Below the pieces are notes generated by a model, which did not search any database, had not been told where the DNA came from, and saw nothing but the letters and a program-made list of their open reading frames with translations. A program made the translations under genes and the position numbers. Source: Dermatophilus congolensis (GTDB lineage: Bacteria > Actinomycetota > Actinomycetes > Actinomycetales > Dermatophilaceae). Taken from it: a stretch of DNA of 64,000 nucleotides. Positions 45,117-54,344 of this stretch are shown piece after piece. Where the stretch lies: positions 62,001-126,000 of the forward strand of contig NZ_UFYA01000001.1 in the NCBI RefSeq assembly GCF_900447215.1, given 5' to 3'. Positions within the stretch are counted from its first letter, which is position 1. Every line of letters starts with the position of its first letter.

Positions 45117-46049
45117 GTGGTGGTTTTCGTGTGTGAGTCGGGGGATGTTTTTGCTGAGGTGTTGCGGGGGGCGGTTTCTGCTCGGGGTTTGTCGTTGGAG
45201 AGGGTTCGTTATCACTTAGCTGTGCGGGGCCATGACGTTAGCGCGGCGACGTTGAGTTATTGGCAGTCTGGTCGTTCGCGTCCGGAGCGGTCGAGCTCGA
45301 TTGCTGCGTTGGGGGATTTGGAGGATGTGTTGGGGGTTGATGAGGGGGTGTTGGTTGATGCGTTGGCGCGTGCTAGAGGCCGACCGGTCCCTGTGCTGGC
45401 TGTGTGTGAGGAACAGTCTCGTGATGTGCCGATTGTGAATCCGATGTTGTGGGGTGCGGGGCGTTCTGTGGAGTCAGAGCGGGTTCGGGAGGGTTTGGCG
45501 AGAGGTTTAGGTACGTCGTTTGATGATGTGCCTGCGATGGTGAGTGAGCATGTGGAGGTGATGCTGCGGCGGGATCGGTCGGTGGGGTCGTTGCGTGTAC
45601 GGCTGGTTGTGGGAGGTGCTTCCGGTGGGGTGGTGCGCTTTCCGATAGCTGTTCATGCTGCGGGTGGTGCTGGTGATTTGGTGTTTGTGGTGGAGAGGGG
45701 TGGTGTGGTGGATGGTGTGGTTTCTTCTTCGGACGGTCATGCGTTGTCGGTGGCGTCTATTCGGTTGGATGCGCCTGTGGGGGTGGGGGAGTGTGCGGTT
45801 GTTGATGTTCGGGTGGATCGATTGTCGGCTGGGGCGGATGAGGGGATGTTTTCTTTTTTGTCGTCGTCGGCGGAGTTGTTGGTGGTGATGGGGATTTTTT
45901 GCCCGGGGGATGAGCCGTTGGCGATGTCGGTTGCGGCGAGCTGGCAGGGGCGTTCGCGAGTGTCGCGGGTGTCAGTGAAGGGCGAACGTCAGGTGATGAT
46001 GTTGTCGGAGGTGGATGCTGGACCTGTGGGAGTTTCGTGGTGGTGGTGA
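45117..46049 (+). CDS. HTH/beta-domain protein, copy 2 (intact paralog)
   Basis: A 310-residue protein. Residues about 10-75 form an HTH region (FAEVLRGAVSARGLSLERV, ATLSYWQSGRSRPER as recognition-helix-like segment, IAALGDLEDVLGV), distantly XRE-like. Residues about 90-310 are an uncharacterised mostly beta domain, rich in VxVxV strands, ending in GPVGVSWWW. It is paralogous along its whole length to the preceding frameshifted copy (22 bp gap), so the pair arose by tandem duplication. The start could be GTG 45117 or GTG 45129. It is convergent with the carboxypeptidase gene. Function unknown; a DNA-binding regulator that senses a ligand is a guess. Confidence 0.75.
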   Translation: MVVFVCESGDVFAEVLRGAVSARGLSLERVRYHLAVRGHDVSAATLSYWQSGRSRPERSSSIAALGDLEDVLGVDEGVLVDALARARGRPVPVLAVCEEQSRDVPIVNPMLWGAGRSVESERVREGLARGLGTSFDDVPAMVSEHVEVMLRRDRSVGSLRVRLVVGGASGGVVRFPIAVHAAGGAGDLVFVVERGGVVDGVVSSSDGHALSVASIRLDAPVGVGECAVVDVRVDRLSAGADEGMFSFLSSSAELLVVMGIFCPGDEPLAMSVAASWQGRSRVSRVSVKGERQVMMLSEVDAGPVGVSWWW

Positions 46050-46053
46050 GGGT

Positions 46054-47460
46054 TTAGTGGCGTCGGTGGAGTATGAGTGCGCCTGTTGCTGCGAGGGTTG
46101 CGAGACCGCTTAAGGCGAGCGCGAGGTTGGTGGGAAGGCTGGTGTGTCCGTGGAAGCTGGTTGCTGCTACGGGGCTGGCGTCTTGAGCACTGGTGATGGG
46201 GGTGTCTTTGGCATTGTCGGGTTTGTTGCTTCCACCTTTGGGAGTGGTGGGTTTTCCTTTGGGTGGGGAGGGTTTTTCTTTGTTGGGGGGTGGCGCGTCG
46301 AGTTCGCCGGGGTTGACGAGTCGTCCGATGGGGCGAGCTTTTGATCCGTGGTTGAAGGCCCAGTCGAGCATTGCTGCTGAGCTGCGCCAGTGGCCGTCAA
46401 AGGAGCTGAGGTAGCTGATTACGTAGGCCTTATCGCCGCGGCGGGCGGCACCGATGTAGGTGTGGCGTGCGGCTACGGTGTATCCGTTTTTGACGCCGAT
46501 GGTGCCTTGGTAGTTCCAGAGGAGTCGGTTGTGGCTGCCGATTTCGATGGATTTGCGTTGTTGGCCGGGTTTGGGGGCTCCGGCGGGAAAGTGGGCGCCT
46601 TTGAGGGTTAATAGGGGGGCGAGTTTGGGGTGTGAGACTGCTGCTCGTCCGATGAGGGCGAGGTCGTAGGCGCTGGTTACTTGTCCTTTGGCATCGAGGC
46701 CGCTGGTGTTCATTGCGTGGGTGTCTTTTGCGCCGAGGTGGGCGGCGAGTTTGTTCATTTGTTCGGTGGTGATGTCCATGCCGCCGTTGGCGCGGGCGAG
46801 TGCGTTTGCTGCGTCGTTGGCAGAGGAGAGCATGAGGGCTTGGAGTAGGGCGGAGATGGGGTAGGTGGCGTTTTTTTCGATGCCGACTTTGGTTCCGTCG
46901 ACGGCCATGTCTTCGCCGCTGCCTTCGATTTCTTGGTTGGGGTCAAGTTTGTCGATGACGGTGAGGGCGGTGAGGGTTTTGAGGGTGCTGGCGGGCAGGA
47001 ACCGGGAGTGTGGGTCGTGTGCGGCGATGATGTCGCCGGTGTTGAGGTCGGCGATGACCCATGCGCAGGCGTGTAGGGGCGGGGGCGGGGGAGTGCCGGT
47101 TGGGAGGTTGAGGATGGTGCCTTTGTTGGCGAGTGCGTTGCCGCCGATGACGTTGGTTTTGGGGTCGTTGACAGGGGTGGTGGGTGTGCCTGGTGCGGGT
47201 GGTGTTGTGGTGGTGGCTGTTGGTGTTGCGGGGGTGGCTGTGGGGTCGGTTGGGGTGTTTGGGGTGGGGGTGTCTTTGTCTGGTTGTGTGCTGGGGGCTT
47301 GGGGGGAGCAGGCGATAGAGGGTTGGATGGCGTTAGCGGTGATGCTGGCGGTGAGGCTGGGGGCGATGCCGAGGGTGGTTGCGGTGGTGAGCGCGGCGAT
47401 GTGGCGTGCGTGTCGCTGCGCGAGGCGTCGTCGTCGCGGCGCGTCGGTGGGGTCGGCCAT
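46054..47460 (-). CDS. D-alanyl-D-alanine carboxypeptidase (S11 penicillin-binding protein)
   Basis: A 468-residue secreted, membrane-anchored serine carboxypeptidase. After a basic N-terminus with a hydrophobic export segment (about 20-45) comes a Thr/Pro-rich linker (about 52-100). The catalytic domain has SxxK at Ser158-Lys161 (STLK), SxN at Ser213-Asn215 (SAN) and KNG at 324-326 in place of KTG. A Pro/Lys-rich linker and a C-terminal membrane helix (about 445-463) end it. It trims the terminal D-Ala of peptidoglycan stems. AAGGAG precedes the ATG. The PBP may be a beta-lactam target. Confidence 0.93.
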   Translation of the reverse strand: MADPTDAPRRRRLAQRHARHIAALTTATTLGIAPSLTASITANAIQPSIACSPQAPSTQPDKDTPTPNTPTDPTATPATPTATTTTPPAPGTPTTPVNDPKTNVIGGNALANKGTILNLPTGTPPPPPLHACAWVIADLNTGDIIAAHDPHSRFLPASTLKTLTALTVIDKLDPNQEIEGSGEDMAVDGTKVGIEKNATYPISALLQALMLSSANDAANALARANGGMDITTEQMNKLAAHLGAKDTHAMNTSGLDAKGQVTSAYDLALIGRAAVSHPKLAPLLTLKGAHFPAGAPKPGQQRKSIEIGSHNRLLWNYQGTIGVKNGYTVAARHTYIGAARRGDKAYVISYLSSFDGHWRSSAAMLDWAFNHGSKARPIGRLVNPGELDAPPPNKEKPSPPKGKPTTPKGGSNKPDNAKDTPITSAQDASPVAATSFHGHTSLPTNLALALSGLATLAATGALILHRRH

Positions 47461-47840
47461 CGGGATTGCTCCTTGTGGGTTTGGCGTGACAGCCGTTGTT
47501 TGTCGGGGTGGTCTCGCCGGGCATGCGGACCCTAGTGTACGGAGACTGTCTGCTTGCTGGGCCCTTGTTGTGTGTTCGTGGGTGGGATTGAGGGGGTTGT
47601 TGGGCTGGTGATCTTGTGTTGGTCCTGTTTCGGGTGGGGTGGTTGTGCGCTGATAGCGTGGTGGTGAGTCTGTGATGCGGGTTTATAGGTCATGGGCTGG
47701 CGGCGGAGTTGGGATGGCGGGGGCGTCGCGTGGTGAGCGGGTGTTTTGCCTGTTCGTGTTGTTGCCGTTGTGTGGGTTTCCTGCGTTTGCGGGTTGTCTT
47801 TGGCGGTGTTGGTTTCTTTTTCTGGGATTGTGGGGGCGTG
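47461..47840. other. Divergent promoter region between the carboxypeptidase gene and the guanylyltransferase gene
   Basis: About 380 bp. A TACACT -10-like element faces the - strand near 47535-47540 (carboxypeptidase). Open frames here encode Cys- or Trp-rich peptides without ribosome sites, and I do not consider them genes. No repeat or RNA signature was seen. Confidence 0.45.
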
Positions 47841-48944
47841 ATGTTTACCGAACAGGCACAGGTTATTGAGGGTTTTTGGGGTGTTGTTCCTGCTGGTGGG
47901 TCTGGAACGCGGTTGTGGCCGTTGTCGCGTTCGGGTGAGCCGAAGTTTCTTTTGGATTTGTTGGGGGATGGGTCGTCGTTGTTGCAGTCGACGGTGGCTC
48001 GGTTGGAGCCGTTGACTGGGACGAATGTGGTTGTTGTTACGGGTGTGCGGCATGAGGAGGCGGTGCGCGCTCAGTTGCCGCAGTTGGGTGAGGGTGGAGT
48101 TGTGGCTGAGCCTTCACCGCGGGATTCGATGGCTGCGATTGGGTTGGCTGCGGCGATGATTGAGGCGGTGGAACCTGAGGCTGTGATTGGGTCTTTTGCT
48201 GCGGATCATGTGATTGGGGATGAGGGGCGTTTTCGGGCGCGGGTTCGTGAGGCGGTGGAGGTTGCTCGTACGGGCAAATTGGTGACGTTGGGGATTGAGC
48301 CGACTTTTCCGTCGACAGGTTTTGGGTATATCCGGACGGGGTCTGTTTTGGAGGTGCGGGGGGCGCCGCATGCGCGTGCTGTTGCGGCTTTTGTGGAGAA
48401 GCCGGATGCTGCGACGGCTGCGCGGTATTTGGCGACGGGCGAGTATCGCTGGAATGCGGGCATGTTTGTTGTGAAAGCGTCTGTTTTGTTGGATATGTTG
48501 GCGGACTTTCATCCAGGGTTGGCTGCTGATTTGCGGGGGATTGCTGCTGATCCTTCGTCGTTGGCGAAGCGGTGGGAGTCTTTGGAGAAGATTGCGATTG
48601 ATCATGCGGTGGCTGAGCCGGCTGCGGATCGTGGTGATGTGGCTGTGGTTCTTGGGGATTTTCCGTGGGATGACGTGGGTGACTTTGCGTCGTTGCATGA
48701 GTTGTTGGGGCGTACTGGGGGTGAGGATGCGGTGCGTATGTTGGGGTCTTCGGATGTTCTTGTTGATGATGCTTCGGGGTTGGTGGCTTCGACATCGGGT
48801 CGTACTGTGGCGGTGTTGGGGTTGGATGATGTCGTCGTTGTGGACACGCCGGATGCGTTGCTGGTGACGTCACGGGCGGCTGCGCAGCGGGTAAAGGGGA
48901 TTGTCGACATGTTGAAGGCGGATGGCCGTGCTGAGCTGACGTGA
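47841..48944 (+). CDS. manC: Mannose-1-phosphate guanylyltransferase
   Basis: A 367-residue nucleotidyltransferase making GDP-mannose. It has VVPAGGSGTRLWPLSR with the pyrophosphorylase signature and EPKFLLDLLG. It also has PRDSMAAIGLAAAMI (the RxxxxAxxLAA-type element) and FAADHVIGDE. ValGluLysPro-type VEKPD and NAGMFVVKA with the GMP-binding pattern follow. There is no C-terminal mannose-6-phosphate isomerase domain, so this is the short monofunctional type. ATG 47841 was chosen; GGGGGCG precedes it. Its end overlaps an in-frame GTG of the amidohydrolase. GDP-mannose is used for mannolipids and glycans. Confidence 0.92.
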   Translation: MFTEQAQVIEGFWGVVPAGGSGTRLWPLSRSGEPKFLLDLLGDGSSLLQSTVARLEPLTGTNVVVVTGVRHEEAVRAQLPQLGEGGVVAEPSPRDSMAAIGLAAAMIEAVEPEAVIGSFAADHVIGDEGRFRARVREAVEVARTGKLVTLGIEPTFPSTGFGYIRTGSVLEVRGAPHARAVAAFVEKPDAATAARYLATGEYRWNAGMFVVKASVLLDMLADFHPGLAADLRGIAADPSSLAKRWESLEKIAIDHAVAEPAADRGDVAVVLGDFPWDDVGDFASLHELLGRTGGEDAVRMLGSSDVLVDDASGLVASTSGRTVAVLGLDDVVVVDTPDALLVTSRAAAQRVKGIVDMLKADGRAELT

Positions 48945-48985
48945 GTTGGGATGTTCTCGTTAGACTCTTGTTGGTGGAACCGTCG

Positions 48986-50224
48986 ATGATCGATGTCTCT
49001 GGTTTGCCCGTGCCGTCTGGTCCGTTGGGTGAGGTGTTGCGGTCTATTCGGGCGCGGGCGAATGAGATTGTGCGGTTTCAGCGGTGGTTGCATCGGTCGC
49101 CGGAGTTGTCATGGTGTGAGGTGGGGACGACTCGTGCAGTTGAGGAACGGTTGCCTGCGGGGGTGTCAGCGCAGCGTTTTGTGGGTTCGACGGGGTTGTT
49201 TGTGGATGTGGGGGCGCAGGTACCTGATTTCCGTGTGGGGCTGAGGGCGGATATGGATGCGTTGCCTTTGGCTGAGCGGACGGGGTTGCCGTGGGCTTCG
49301 AGGGTGGCGGATGTGTCGCATTGTTGTGGTCATGACGTGCATACGGCGTCGTTGTTAGGTGCAGTGGTGGGGCTTTCTGGGGTGGCGGATGTGTTGCGTG
49401 ATGCGGGTGTGGGGGTGAGGTGTTTTTTTCAGCCTGCTGAGGAGTCACATCCTTCAGGTGCGCGGATGGTGCAGGGGTCGGGTGCGGCCGATGGTGTGGA
49501 TGTTTTTTATGCGTTGCATTGTGATCCGGCGACGGATTTGGGGCGTGTGGGTTTGAGGGTGGGCCCGATTACTGCTGCGGCTGATCGGGTTGAGGTGAGG
49601 GTTTCTGGTGCTGGGGGGCATACGTCGCGTCCGCATTTGACGCAGGATGTGACTTTTGCGTTGGCGAAGGTGGTGACGGAGTTGCCGGCGTTGTTGACGC
49701 GGGTGGTGGATGCGCGCGCGTCGGTGGTGTTGGTGTGGGGTTCTGTTCATGCTGGTGATGCGGGGAATGTGATTCCGGATCGGGGGGTGGCTCGGGGGAC
49801 GTTGCGTGTTGCTGATGCGGGGGTGTGGCAGACGTTGGAGCCGTTGGTGAGGCGTTTGGTCTCTCAGGTAGTGGCGCCTTTTGGGGTGGAGGTGGAGGTG
49901 GAGTACGTGCAGGGTGTCCCGCCGGTGGTGAATACGCTTCATGGGGTGGAGGGTGCACGGTTGGCGGTGTCTTCGGCGTTTGGTGTGGATGCTGCGGTGG
50001 ATGCGGTGCAGTCGATGGGTGGTGAGGATTTTGCGTGGTTGTTGCAGGGTGCGGAGGGGGCATTGTTGCGGTTGGGTACGCGGACTCCGGGTGGGTGTAC
50101 GTATGACTTGCATCGGGGGGATTTGGTGGTGGATCCGGCGTCGGCTGTGTTTGGGGCTCAGTTATATGCGGCGTTGCCGTTTGCTGCGGCGAAGGTTGCG
50201 GGGAGGGGGTTTGTGGACGTGTGA
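48986..50224 (+). CDS. M20-family amidohydrolase
   Basis: A protein of about 412 residues of the M20D/AmhX-IAA-hydrolase group. Zinc-site motifs are the CGHDVHTASLLGAV block (Cys, His, Asp, His) and FQPAEESHPSGARMVQ with Glu-Glu. It also has a YALHCDP His, GAGGHTSRPHLTQD in the dimerisation domain, and MGGEDFAWLLQ near the end. It hydrolyses N-acyl amino acid or peptide-like amides. The start ATG 48986 is favoured by GGTGGA upstream; GTG 48941, overlapping the manC stop, is possible. It is followed by the LpdA-like gene after 77 bp, as in mycobacteria where amiA1/amiB1 lie near lpdA. Confidence 0.88.
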   Translation: MIDVSGLPVPSGPLGEVLRSIRARANEIVRFQRWLHRSPELSWCEVGTTRAVEERLPAGVSAQRFVGSTGLFVDVGAQVPDFRVGLRADMDALPLAERTGLPWASRVADVSHCCGHDVHTASLLGAVVGLSGVADVLRDAGVGVRCFFQPAEESHPSGARMVQGSGAADGVDVFYALHCDPATDLGRVGLRVGPITAAADRVEVRVSGAGGHTSRPHLTQDVTFALAKVVTELPALLTRVVDARASVVLVWGSVHAGDAGNVIPDRGVARGTLRVADAGVWQTLEPLVRRLVSQVVAPFGVEVEVEYVQGVPPVVNTLHGVEGARLAVSSAFGVDAAVDAVQSMGGEDFAWLLQGAEGALLRLGTRTPGGCTYDLHRGDLVVDPASAVFGAQLYAALPFAAAKVAGRGFVDV

Positions 50225-50301
50225 GTGAGTGGTTTTGCAGGGGTGTGTTTGATTGTGGCGACTGACCGGTTTTCGGTGGTGTGGCGTGGAACACTTGCGG
50301 T

Positions 50302-51723
50302 GTGTCTAATCGATCTCACAGGTTTGTTGTAGTTGGTGGTGGCCCGGGGGGTTATGAGGCGGCGTTGGTGGCGGCCTCGGGTGGGGCTGAGGTAACGTTG
50401 GTTAATTCGCAGGGTGTGGGTGGTGCTGCGGTGTTGATGGATTGTGTGCCGAGCAAGGCATTAATTGCCTCTGCGGGGTATTTGGGGCGTTTGGTGGCCA
50501 GCGCTCAGCATTTGGGGGTGCATTATCGGGCGGTTCTTGATGGGGCTGCTGAGGGTGATCGTTTTGATTTGCGTGAGGTGAATGATCGGGTGCGGTCGTT
50601 GGCCGCGGCACAGAGTGGTGATATTGAGGCGGGGTTGGTGGCTAAGGGGATTGAGGTTGTTAGGGGTAGGGGGCGGTTGGATGGTGCCCGGCGTGTGGTG
50701 GTGGATGTGCAGGGGGGTGGTTCTCGTGTGTTGGAGGCGGATACAGTTTTGTTGGCGACGGGGGCGCGTCCGCGGCGGTTGGGGTCGGCTATGCCTGATG
50801 GTGAGCGGATTTTGACGTGGCAGGACATTTGGTCGTTGGAGGGGCTGCCAGATCATTTGGTGGTGATTGGTTCTGGGGTGACTGGTGCGGAGTTGGCTCA
50901 GGCGTATTTGCATTTGGGGTCGCGGGTGACGTTGGTGTCTTCGCGTGAGCATGTGTTGCCGAATGAGGATGAGGATGCGGCGCGTGCGATTGAGGAGGTT
51001 TTTCGGGGTCGAGGTATGGAGGTGTTGGCTCGTTCGCGTGCGGAGTCAGTGGAGCGTGTGGGTGATGGTGTGGTGGTGCGTTTGCAGGATGGTCGTGAGG
51101 TGGTGGGATCTCATGCGTTGATGGCGGTGGGTTCGTTGCCGAATACGGAGGGGATTGGGTTGGAGGAGGCCGGGGTGGAGGTGAATGAGCGTGGCCAGAT
51201 TGTGGTGGATCGGGTGTCGCGTACGTCGGTTTCGGGGGTATATGCGGCGGGTGACTGTACGGGTGTATTGCCGTTGGCTTCAGTGGCTGCGATGCAGGGT
51301 CGTATTGCGGTGGCGCATGCGATTGGTGATGAGGTGCGGCCGTTAACGACGACGGGGATTAGTGCGAATATTTTTACGGATCCGGAGATTGCGACGGTGG
51401 GTATGTCTGCAGCGGAGGTTGCGGATGAGTCGGAGTATCGGACGGTGGTGATGCCGTTGGATACGAATCCTCGGGCGAAGATGGAGCATATTGAGAATGC
51501 GTTTGTGAAGTTGTTTGCTCAGCGGCGGACGGGGCAGTTGGTGGGGGGTGTGGTGGTGGCTCCACGGGCGTCGGAGTTGATTTTTCCTATTGCGTTGGCT
51601 GTGGAGCATCGGTTGACGGCCGATGATGTGGCGCGGACTATCACGGTTTATCCGTCGTTGTCGGGGTCGTTGGCGGAGGCTGCGCGGAGGTTGCACGCTG
51701 TGGATAGCTTGCCAAGCGCTTAG
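50302..51723 (+). CDS. NAD(P)H-quinone dehydrogenase / LpdA-like flavoprotein
   Basis: A protein of about 473 residues with the pyridine nucleotide-disulfide oxidoreductase fold. The FAD loop is VVVGGGPGGYEAAL and the NAD loop is VIGSGVTGAELAQAYL. The C-terminal FAD motif is VYAAGDCTGVLPLASVAA, and the dimerisation domain follows. The active disulfide region, normally CxxxxC, reads GGAAVLMDCVPSKALI: the first Cys is Ala, as in mycobacterial LpdA (Rv3303c). This makes it an NAD(P)H:quinone dehydrogenase-like enzyme and not a true lipoamide dehydrogenase. The start GTG 50302 is one choice; 50281 is an alternative. Confidence 0.88.
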   Translation: MSNRSHRFVVVGGGPGGYEAALVAASGGAEVTLVNSQGVGGAAVLMDCVPSKALIASAGYLGRLVASAQHLGVHYRAVLDGAAEGDRFDLREVNDRVRSLAAAQSGDIEAGLVAKGIEVVRGRGRLDGARRVVVDVQGGGSRVLEADTVLLATGARPRRLGSAMPDGERILTWQDIWSLEGLPDHLVVIGSGVTGAELAQAYLHLGSRVTLVSSREHVLPNEDEDAARAIEEVFRGRGMEVLARSRAESVERVGDGVVVRLQDGREVVGSHALMAVGSLPNTEGIGLEEAGVEVNERGQIVVDRVSRTSVSGVYAAGDCTGVLPLASVAAMQGRIAVAHAIGDEVRPLTTTGISANIFTDPEIATVGMSAAEVADESEYRTVVMPLDTNPRAKMEHIENAFVKLFAQRRTGQLVGGVVVAPRASELIFPIALAVEHRLTADDVARTITVYPSLSGSLAEAARRLHAVDSLPSA

Positions 51724-51823
51724 TCTGTTTTCACTGTTTCGGTTGCTGCCGTGCGTGTTTCGTGGTTTCCGTCAGATCGCGAGGTGGTGGTGCCGTGTGT
51801 TGGCGGTGTGAGAAGGAGTTCTG

Positions 51824-52144
51824 ATGGATTTGGGAAGTTTTGTGAATAAGGCGAAGGACTTGGCTGAGCAGGGGTTGGGTAAGGCTCGTGAGGTTGCTGC
51901 TGATAACTCGGAGAAGGTGACTTCTGGGTTGGAGAAGGCCGAGGAGTTTGTGAATGAGAAGACGGGGGGAAAGTATGCGGAGGTGGTGGCTAAGGGCAAG
52001 GATGGTTTGGAGTCGGCGTTGGGTGTTGCTGGTGATGCGAAGGAGGCATTGAAGGAGGAGTTGCAGGGGGAGCACAAGCCTGAGGCTGTGTCGGTGGATC
52101 CGATTGATGCGCCTGAGGGAGTTGAGCCGCCTAAGCCGGTGTGA
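51824..52144 (+). CDS. MT0933/Rv0909-like small antitoxin-type protein
   Basis: A 106-residue, charged, mostly helical protein, with GAGAAGGAG before the ATG. It has the pattern of the Rv0909-like antitoxin family: SFVNKAKDLAEQGLGKAREV, EEFVNEKTGGKYAEVV, then a Lys/Glu-rich C-terminus ending in Pro-rich PPKPV. Such proteins resemble LEA/YtxH-like stress proteins too. No toxin partner is adjacent on either side. A perfect terminator follows, so it is its own unit. Confidence 0.75.
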   Translation: MDLGSFVNKAKDLAEQGLGKAREVAADNSEKVTSGLEKAEEFVNEKTGGKYAEVVAKGKDGLESALGVAGDAKEALKEELQGEHKPEAVSVDPIDAPEGVEPPKPV

Positions 52145-52154
52145 TTGTGGTTGG

Positions 52155-52183
52155 GGCCCGCCTCGTGGGAGGCGGGCCTTTTG
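52155..52183 (+). terminator. Terminator after the MT0933-like gene
   Basis: GGCCCGCCTC (52155-52164) pairs with GAGGCGGGCC (52169-52178) around a 4-nt loop, followed by TTTTGT. It also faces the convergent acyl-CoA carboxylase gene. Confidence 0.88.
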
Positions 52184-52193
52184 TATGGGTGGG

Positions 52194-53984
52194 TTAGGGG
52201 GTTTTGATTTCGGTGAGGATGGTGCCGCTGGTGACGGTGTCGCCGACGTTGATGGTTACGCCTGTGATGGTTCCGGATTTGTGTGCGGTGAGGGGTTGTT
52301 CCATTTTCATTGCTTCGAGAACGAAGATGAGGTCGCCTTCGGCAACGGTGTCTCCGTTGGAGACTGCGACTTTGACGACGGTGCCTTGCATGGGGGCGGT
52401 GAGGGCGTCGCCGGAGGTGTTGGTGGTGTTGTTGCGGTTGTTGGTGCGGCGGTTGGTTGTTTTCTTTTTTGGCGTGTTGGTGGTGTTGGTGGGGGTGAGG
52501 TTGTCGGGGAGGGTTACTTCGATGCGTTTTCCTTCGATTTCGACGATGATGCTGTGACGTTCTGGTGGTGGGGTGTCTCCGGGGGCGCTGGCTCCGGTGT
52601 AAGGGGGGATGGTGTTGTCGAATTCGGTTTCGATCCAGCGGGTGTGGATGGAGAAGGGGTGGTTGGGGTCTTCGGGGGCGTAGGCGGGGTGGTTGACGAT
52701 GGCGCGGTGGAAGGTGAGTGCGGTGGCCATTCCGTCGATGGTGAATTCGGTCAGGGCGCGTTGTGAGCGTTGGAGTGCTTCTTGTCGGGTGGCGCCGGTG
52801 ACGATGAGTTTGGCGAGCATTGAGTCGAATTGTCCGCCGATGGTGTCGCCTTGTTCGACGCCTGTGTCGAGGCGGATTCCGGGGCCTGTGGGTGGGGTAA
52901 AGGTGGTGAGGGTTCCAGGTGCGGGGAGGAATCCTCGTCCGGGGTCTTCGCCGTTGATTCGGAATTCGATGCTGTGTCCGCGGGTGCGTGTGGAGATGTC
53001 TTCTTGGGTGTAGGTGAGTTTTTTGCCTTCGGCGATGCGGAACATTTCGCGTACGAGGTCGATGCCGGTGATTTCTTCGGTGACGGGGTGTTCGACTTGG
53101 AGTCGGGTGTTGACTTCGAGGAAGGAGATGGTTCCGTCTTGGCCGATGAGGTATTCGCATGTGCCTGCACCGATGTAGCCAGCTTCGTGGAGGATGGCTT
53201 TGCTGGCTCGGATGAGTTCTGTGTTTTGTTCTTCGGTGAGAAAGGGTGCTGGGGCTTCTTCGATGAGTTTTTGGTGGCGTCGTTGGAGTGAGCAGTCGCG
53301 AGTGGAGACGACAACGATGTTTCCGTGAGTGTCAGCGAGGCATTGGGTTTCGACGTGGCGAGGTTTGTCTAGGTATCGCTCGACGAAGCATTCGCCGCGT
53401 CCAAAGGCTGTGGTGGCCTCGCGTACTGCTGATTCGAAGAGTTCTGGGATTTCGTCGATGTTGCGGGCGACTTTGAGTCCGCGGCCGCCGCCTCCGTATG
53501 CGGCTTTGATTGCGACGGGCAGGCCGTGTTGTTTGGCGAAGTTAATGATTTCGTTGGCGTCGGCAACGGGGTTTGTGGTGCCGGGGACGAGTGGGGCGTT
53601 AGCGCGGGTGGCGATGTGGCGGGCTTTGACTTTGTCGCCGAGTGAGTCGATTGCTGCGGGGGGTGGTCCGATCCAAATGAGGCCTGCGTCGGTGACTGCT
53701 TGGGCGAATTCGGCGTTTTCGGAGAGGAATCCGTATCCAGGGTGGATGGCGTCTGCGTTGGTTTTCGCGGCGATGTCGAGCAGTTTTTTGTGGTTTAGGT
53801 AGCTGTCTGCGGCGGTGTTGCTACCGAGTGCGTGGGCTTCGTTGGCGATTTTGACGTGGAGGGCGTCGCGGTCTGCTTCTGCGTAGACGGCGATGGAGTG
53901 GATACCTGTGTCTTTGCATGCTTGGGCGATTCGGACTGCGATTTCGCCTCGGTTTGCGATGAGAACTTTGGAGATGGGGGCCAT
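52194..53984 (-). CDS. Acyl-CoA (acetyl/propionyl) carboxylase alpha chain: biotin carboxylase + BCCP
   Basis: A 596-residue fusion. The N-terminal biotin carboxylase (residues 1 to about 450) has [14 protein letters not shown] at the start, [14 protein letters not shown], the ATP-grasp [12 protein letters not shown], and [15 protein letters not shown] Thr/Asn/Lys-rich linker (about 505-525) leads to the BCCP domain with EAMKMEQ, where Lys560 is the biotinylated residue. It acts with AccD and AccE, encoded at 60.7-62.6 kb, to carboxylate acyl-CoA for fatty acid synthesis. Orientation is convergent with the MT0933-like gene. Confidence 0.95.
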   Translation of the reverse strand: MAPISKVLIANRGEIAVRIAQACKDTGIHSIAVYAEADRDALHVKIANEAHALGSNTAADSYLNHKKLLDIAAKTNADAIHPGYGFLSENAEFAQAVTDAGLIWIGPPPAAIDSLGDKVKARHIATRANAPLVPGTTNPVADANEIINFAKQHGLPVAIKAAYGGGGRGLKVARNIDEIPELFESAVREATTAFGRGECFVERYLDKPRHVETQCLADTHGNIVVVSTRDCSLQRRHQKLIEEAPAPFLTEEQNTELIRASKAILHEAGYIGAGTCEYLIGQDGTISFLEVNTRLQVEHPVTEEITGIDLVREMFRIAEGKKLTYTQEDISTRTRGHSIEFRINGEDPGRGFLPAPGTLTTFTPPTGPGIRLDTGVEQGDTIGGQFDSMLAKLIVTGATRQEALQRSQRALTEFTIDGMATALTFHRAIVNHPAYAPEDPNHPFSIHTRWIETEFDNTIPPYTGASAPGDTPPPERHSIIVEIEGKRIEVTLPDNLTPTNTTNTPKKKTTNRRTNNRNNTTNTSGDALTAPMQGTVVKVAVSNGDTVAEGDLIFVLEAMKMEQPLTAHKSGTITGVTINVGDTVTSGTILTEIKTP

Positions 53985-54213
53985 GTCGGGACTCTACTGC
54001 CGTGCTTGGAGGTTGATTTGAATGTTCGCGTTGGGGGTAGGTGGAGGGGTGAACAAGAGATAGTGCGTGGCGCACTTTTTGGGAGAGGCATAGATGTCGC
54101 GATGTGGGTGGCAGGTTGATTTGGTTTCTCGTGCTGGCTCTGTCTAAGCTTGGCGAGCTGCTTCGGGGGCTAAAGATCCGTTCGCTGGTTGTAAAAGCTG
54201 GCGAAAAGGTGAT

Positions 54214-54243
54214 TTGACTCCTGAACGGCAGACCTAATAAATT
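54214..54243 (+). promoter_or_regulatory. rRNA promoter P1 candidate
   Basis: TTGACT (54214-54219) is the -35 box and TAAATT (54238-54243) is the -10 box, separated by 18 bp. It lies in an AT-rich leader upstream of the 16S gene. Confidence 0.6.
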
Positions 54244-54248
54244 AGGTC
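54231..54248. promoter_or_regulatory. GACCTAAT-AA-ATTAGGTC dyad over the P1 -10 box
   Basis: A perfect inverted repeat of 8-bp arms with a 2-nt centre overlaps the -10 box of the P1 candidate. This would be a natural operator position. It could also be a simple RNA hairpin. Confidence 0.45.
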
Positions 54249-54344
54249 GAGGTTCTCCGGAGTTTAAAACTTCACGGAAAATTTAAACGGCTTAAGGTTA
54301 ATAGCCAAAAGCTTTTTAAAACTTTCAAACTCGAAAGAGTGAAG

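Noticed and set aside
47532-48053. 173-codon - strand frame between the carboxypeptidase and guanylyltransferase genes
   Set aside because: It is rich in His/Pro/Thr, typical of antisense to G/T-rich coding DNA, and overlaps the manC start.
51772-53160. 462-codon - strand frame overlapping the MT0933-like gene and the carboxylase gene
   Set aside because: It reads Arg/His/Pro-rich low-complexity sequence in a shifted frame of the carboxylase alpha gene, so it is a shadow.
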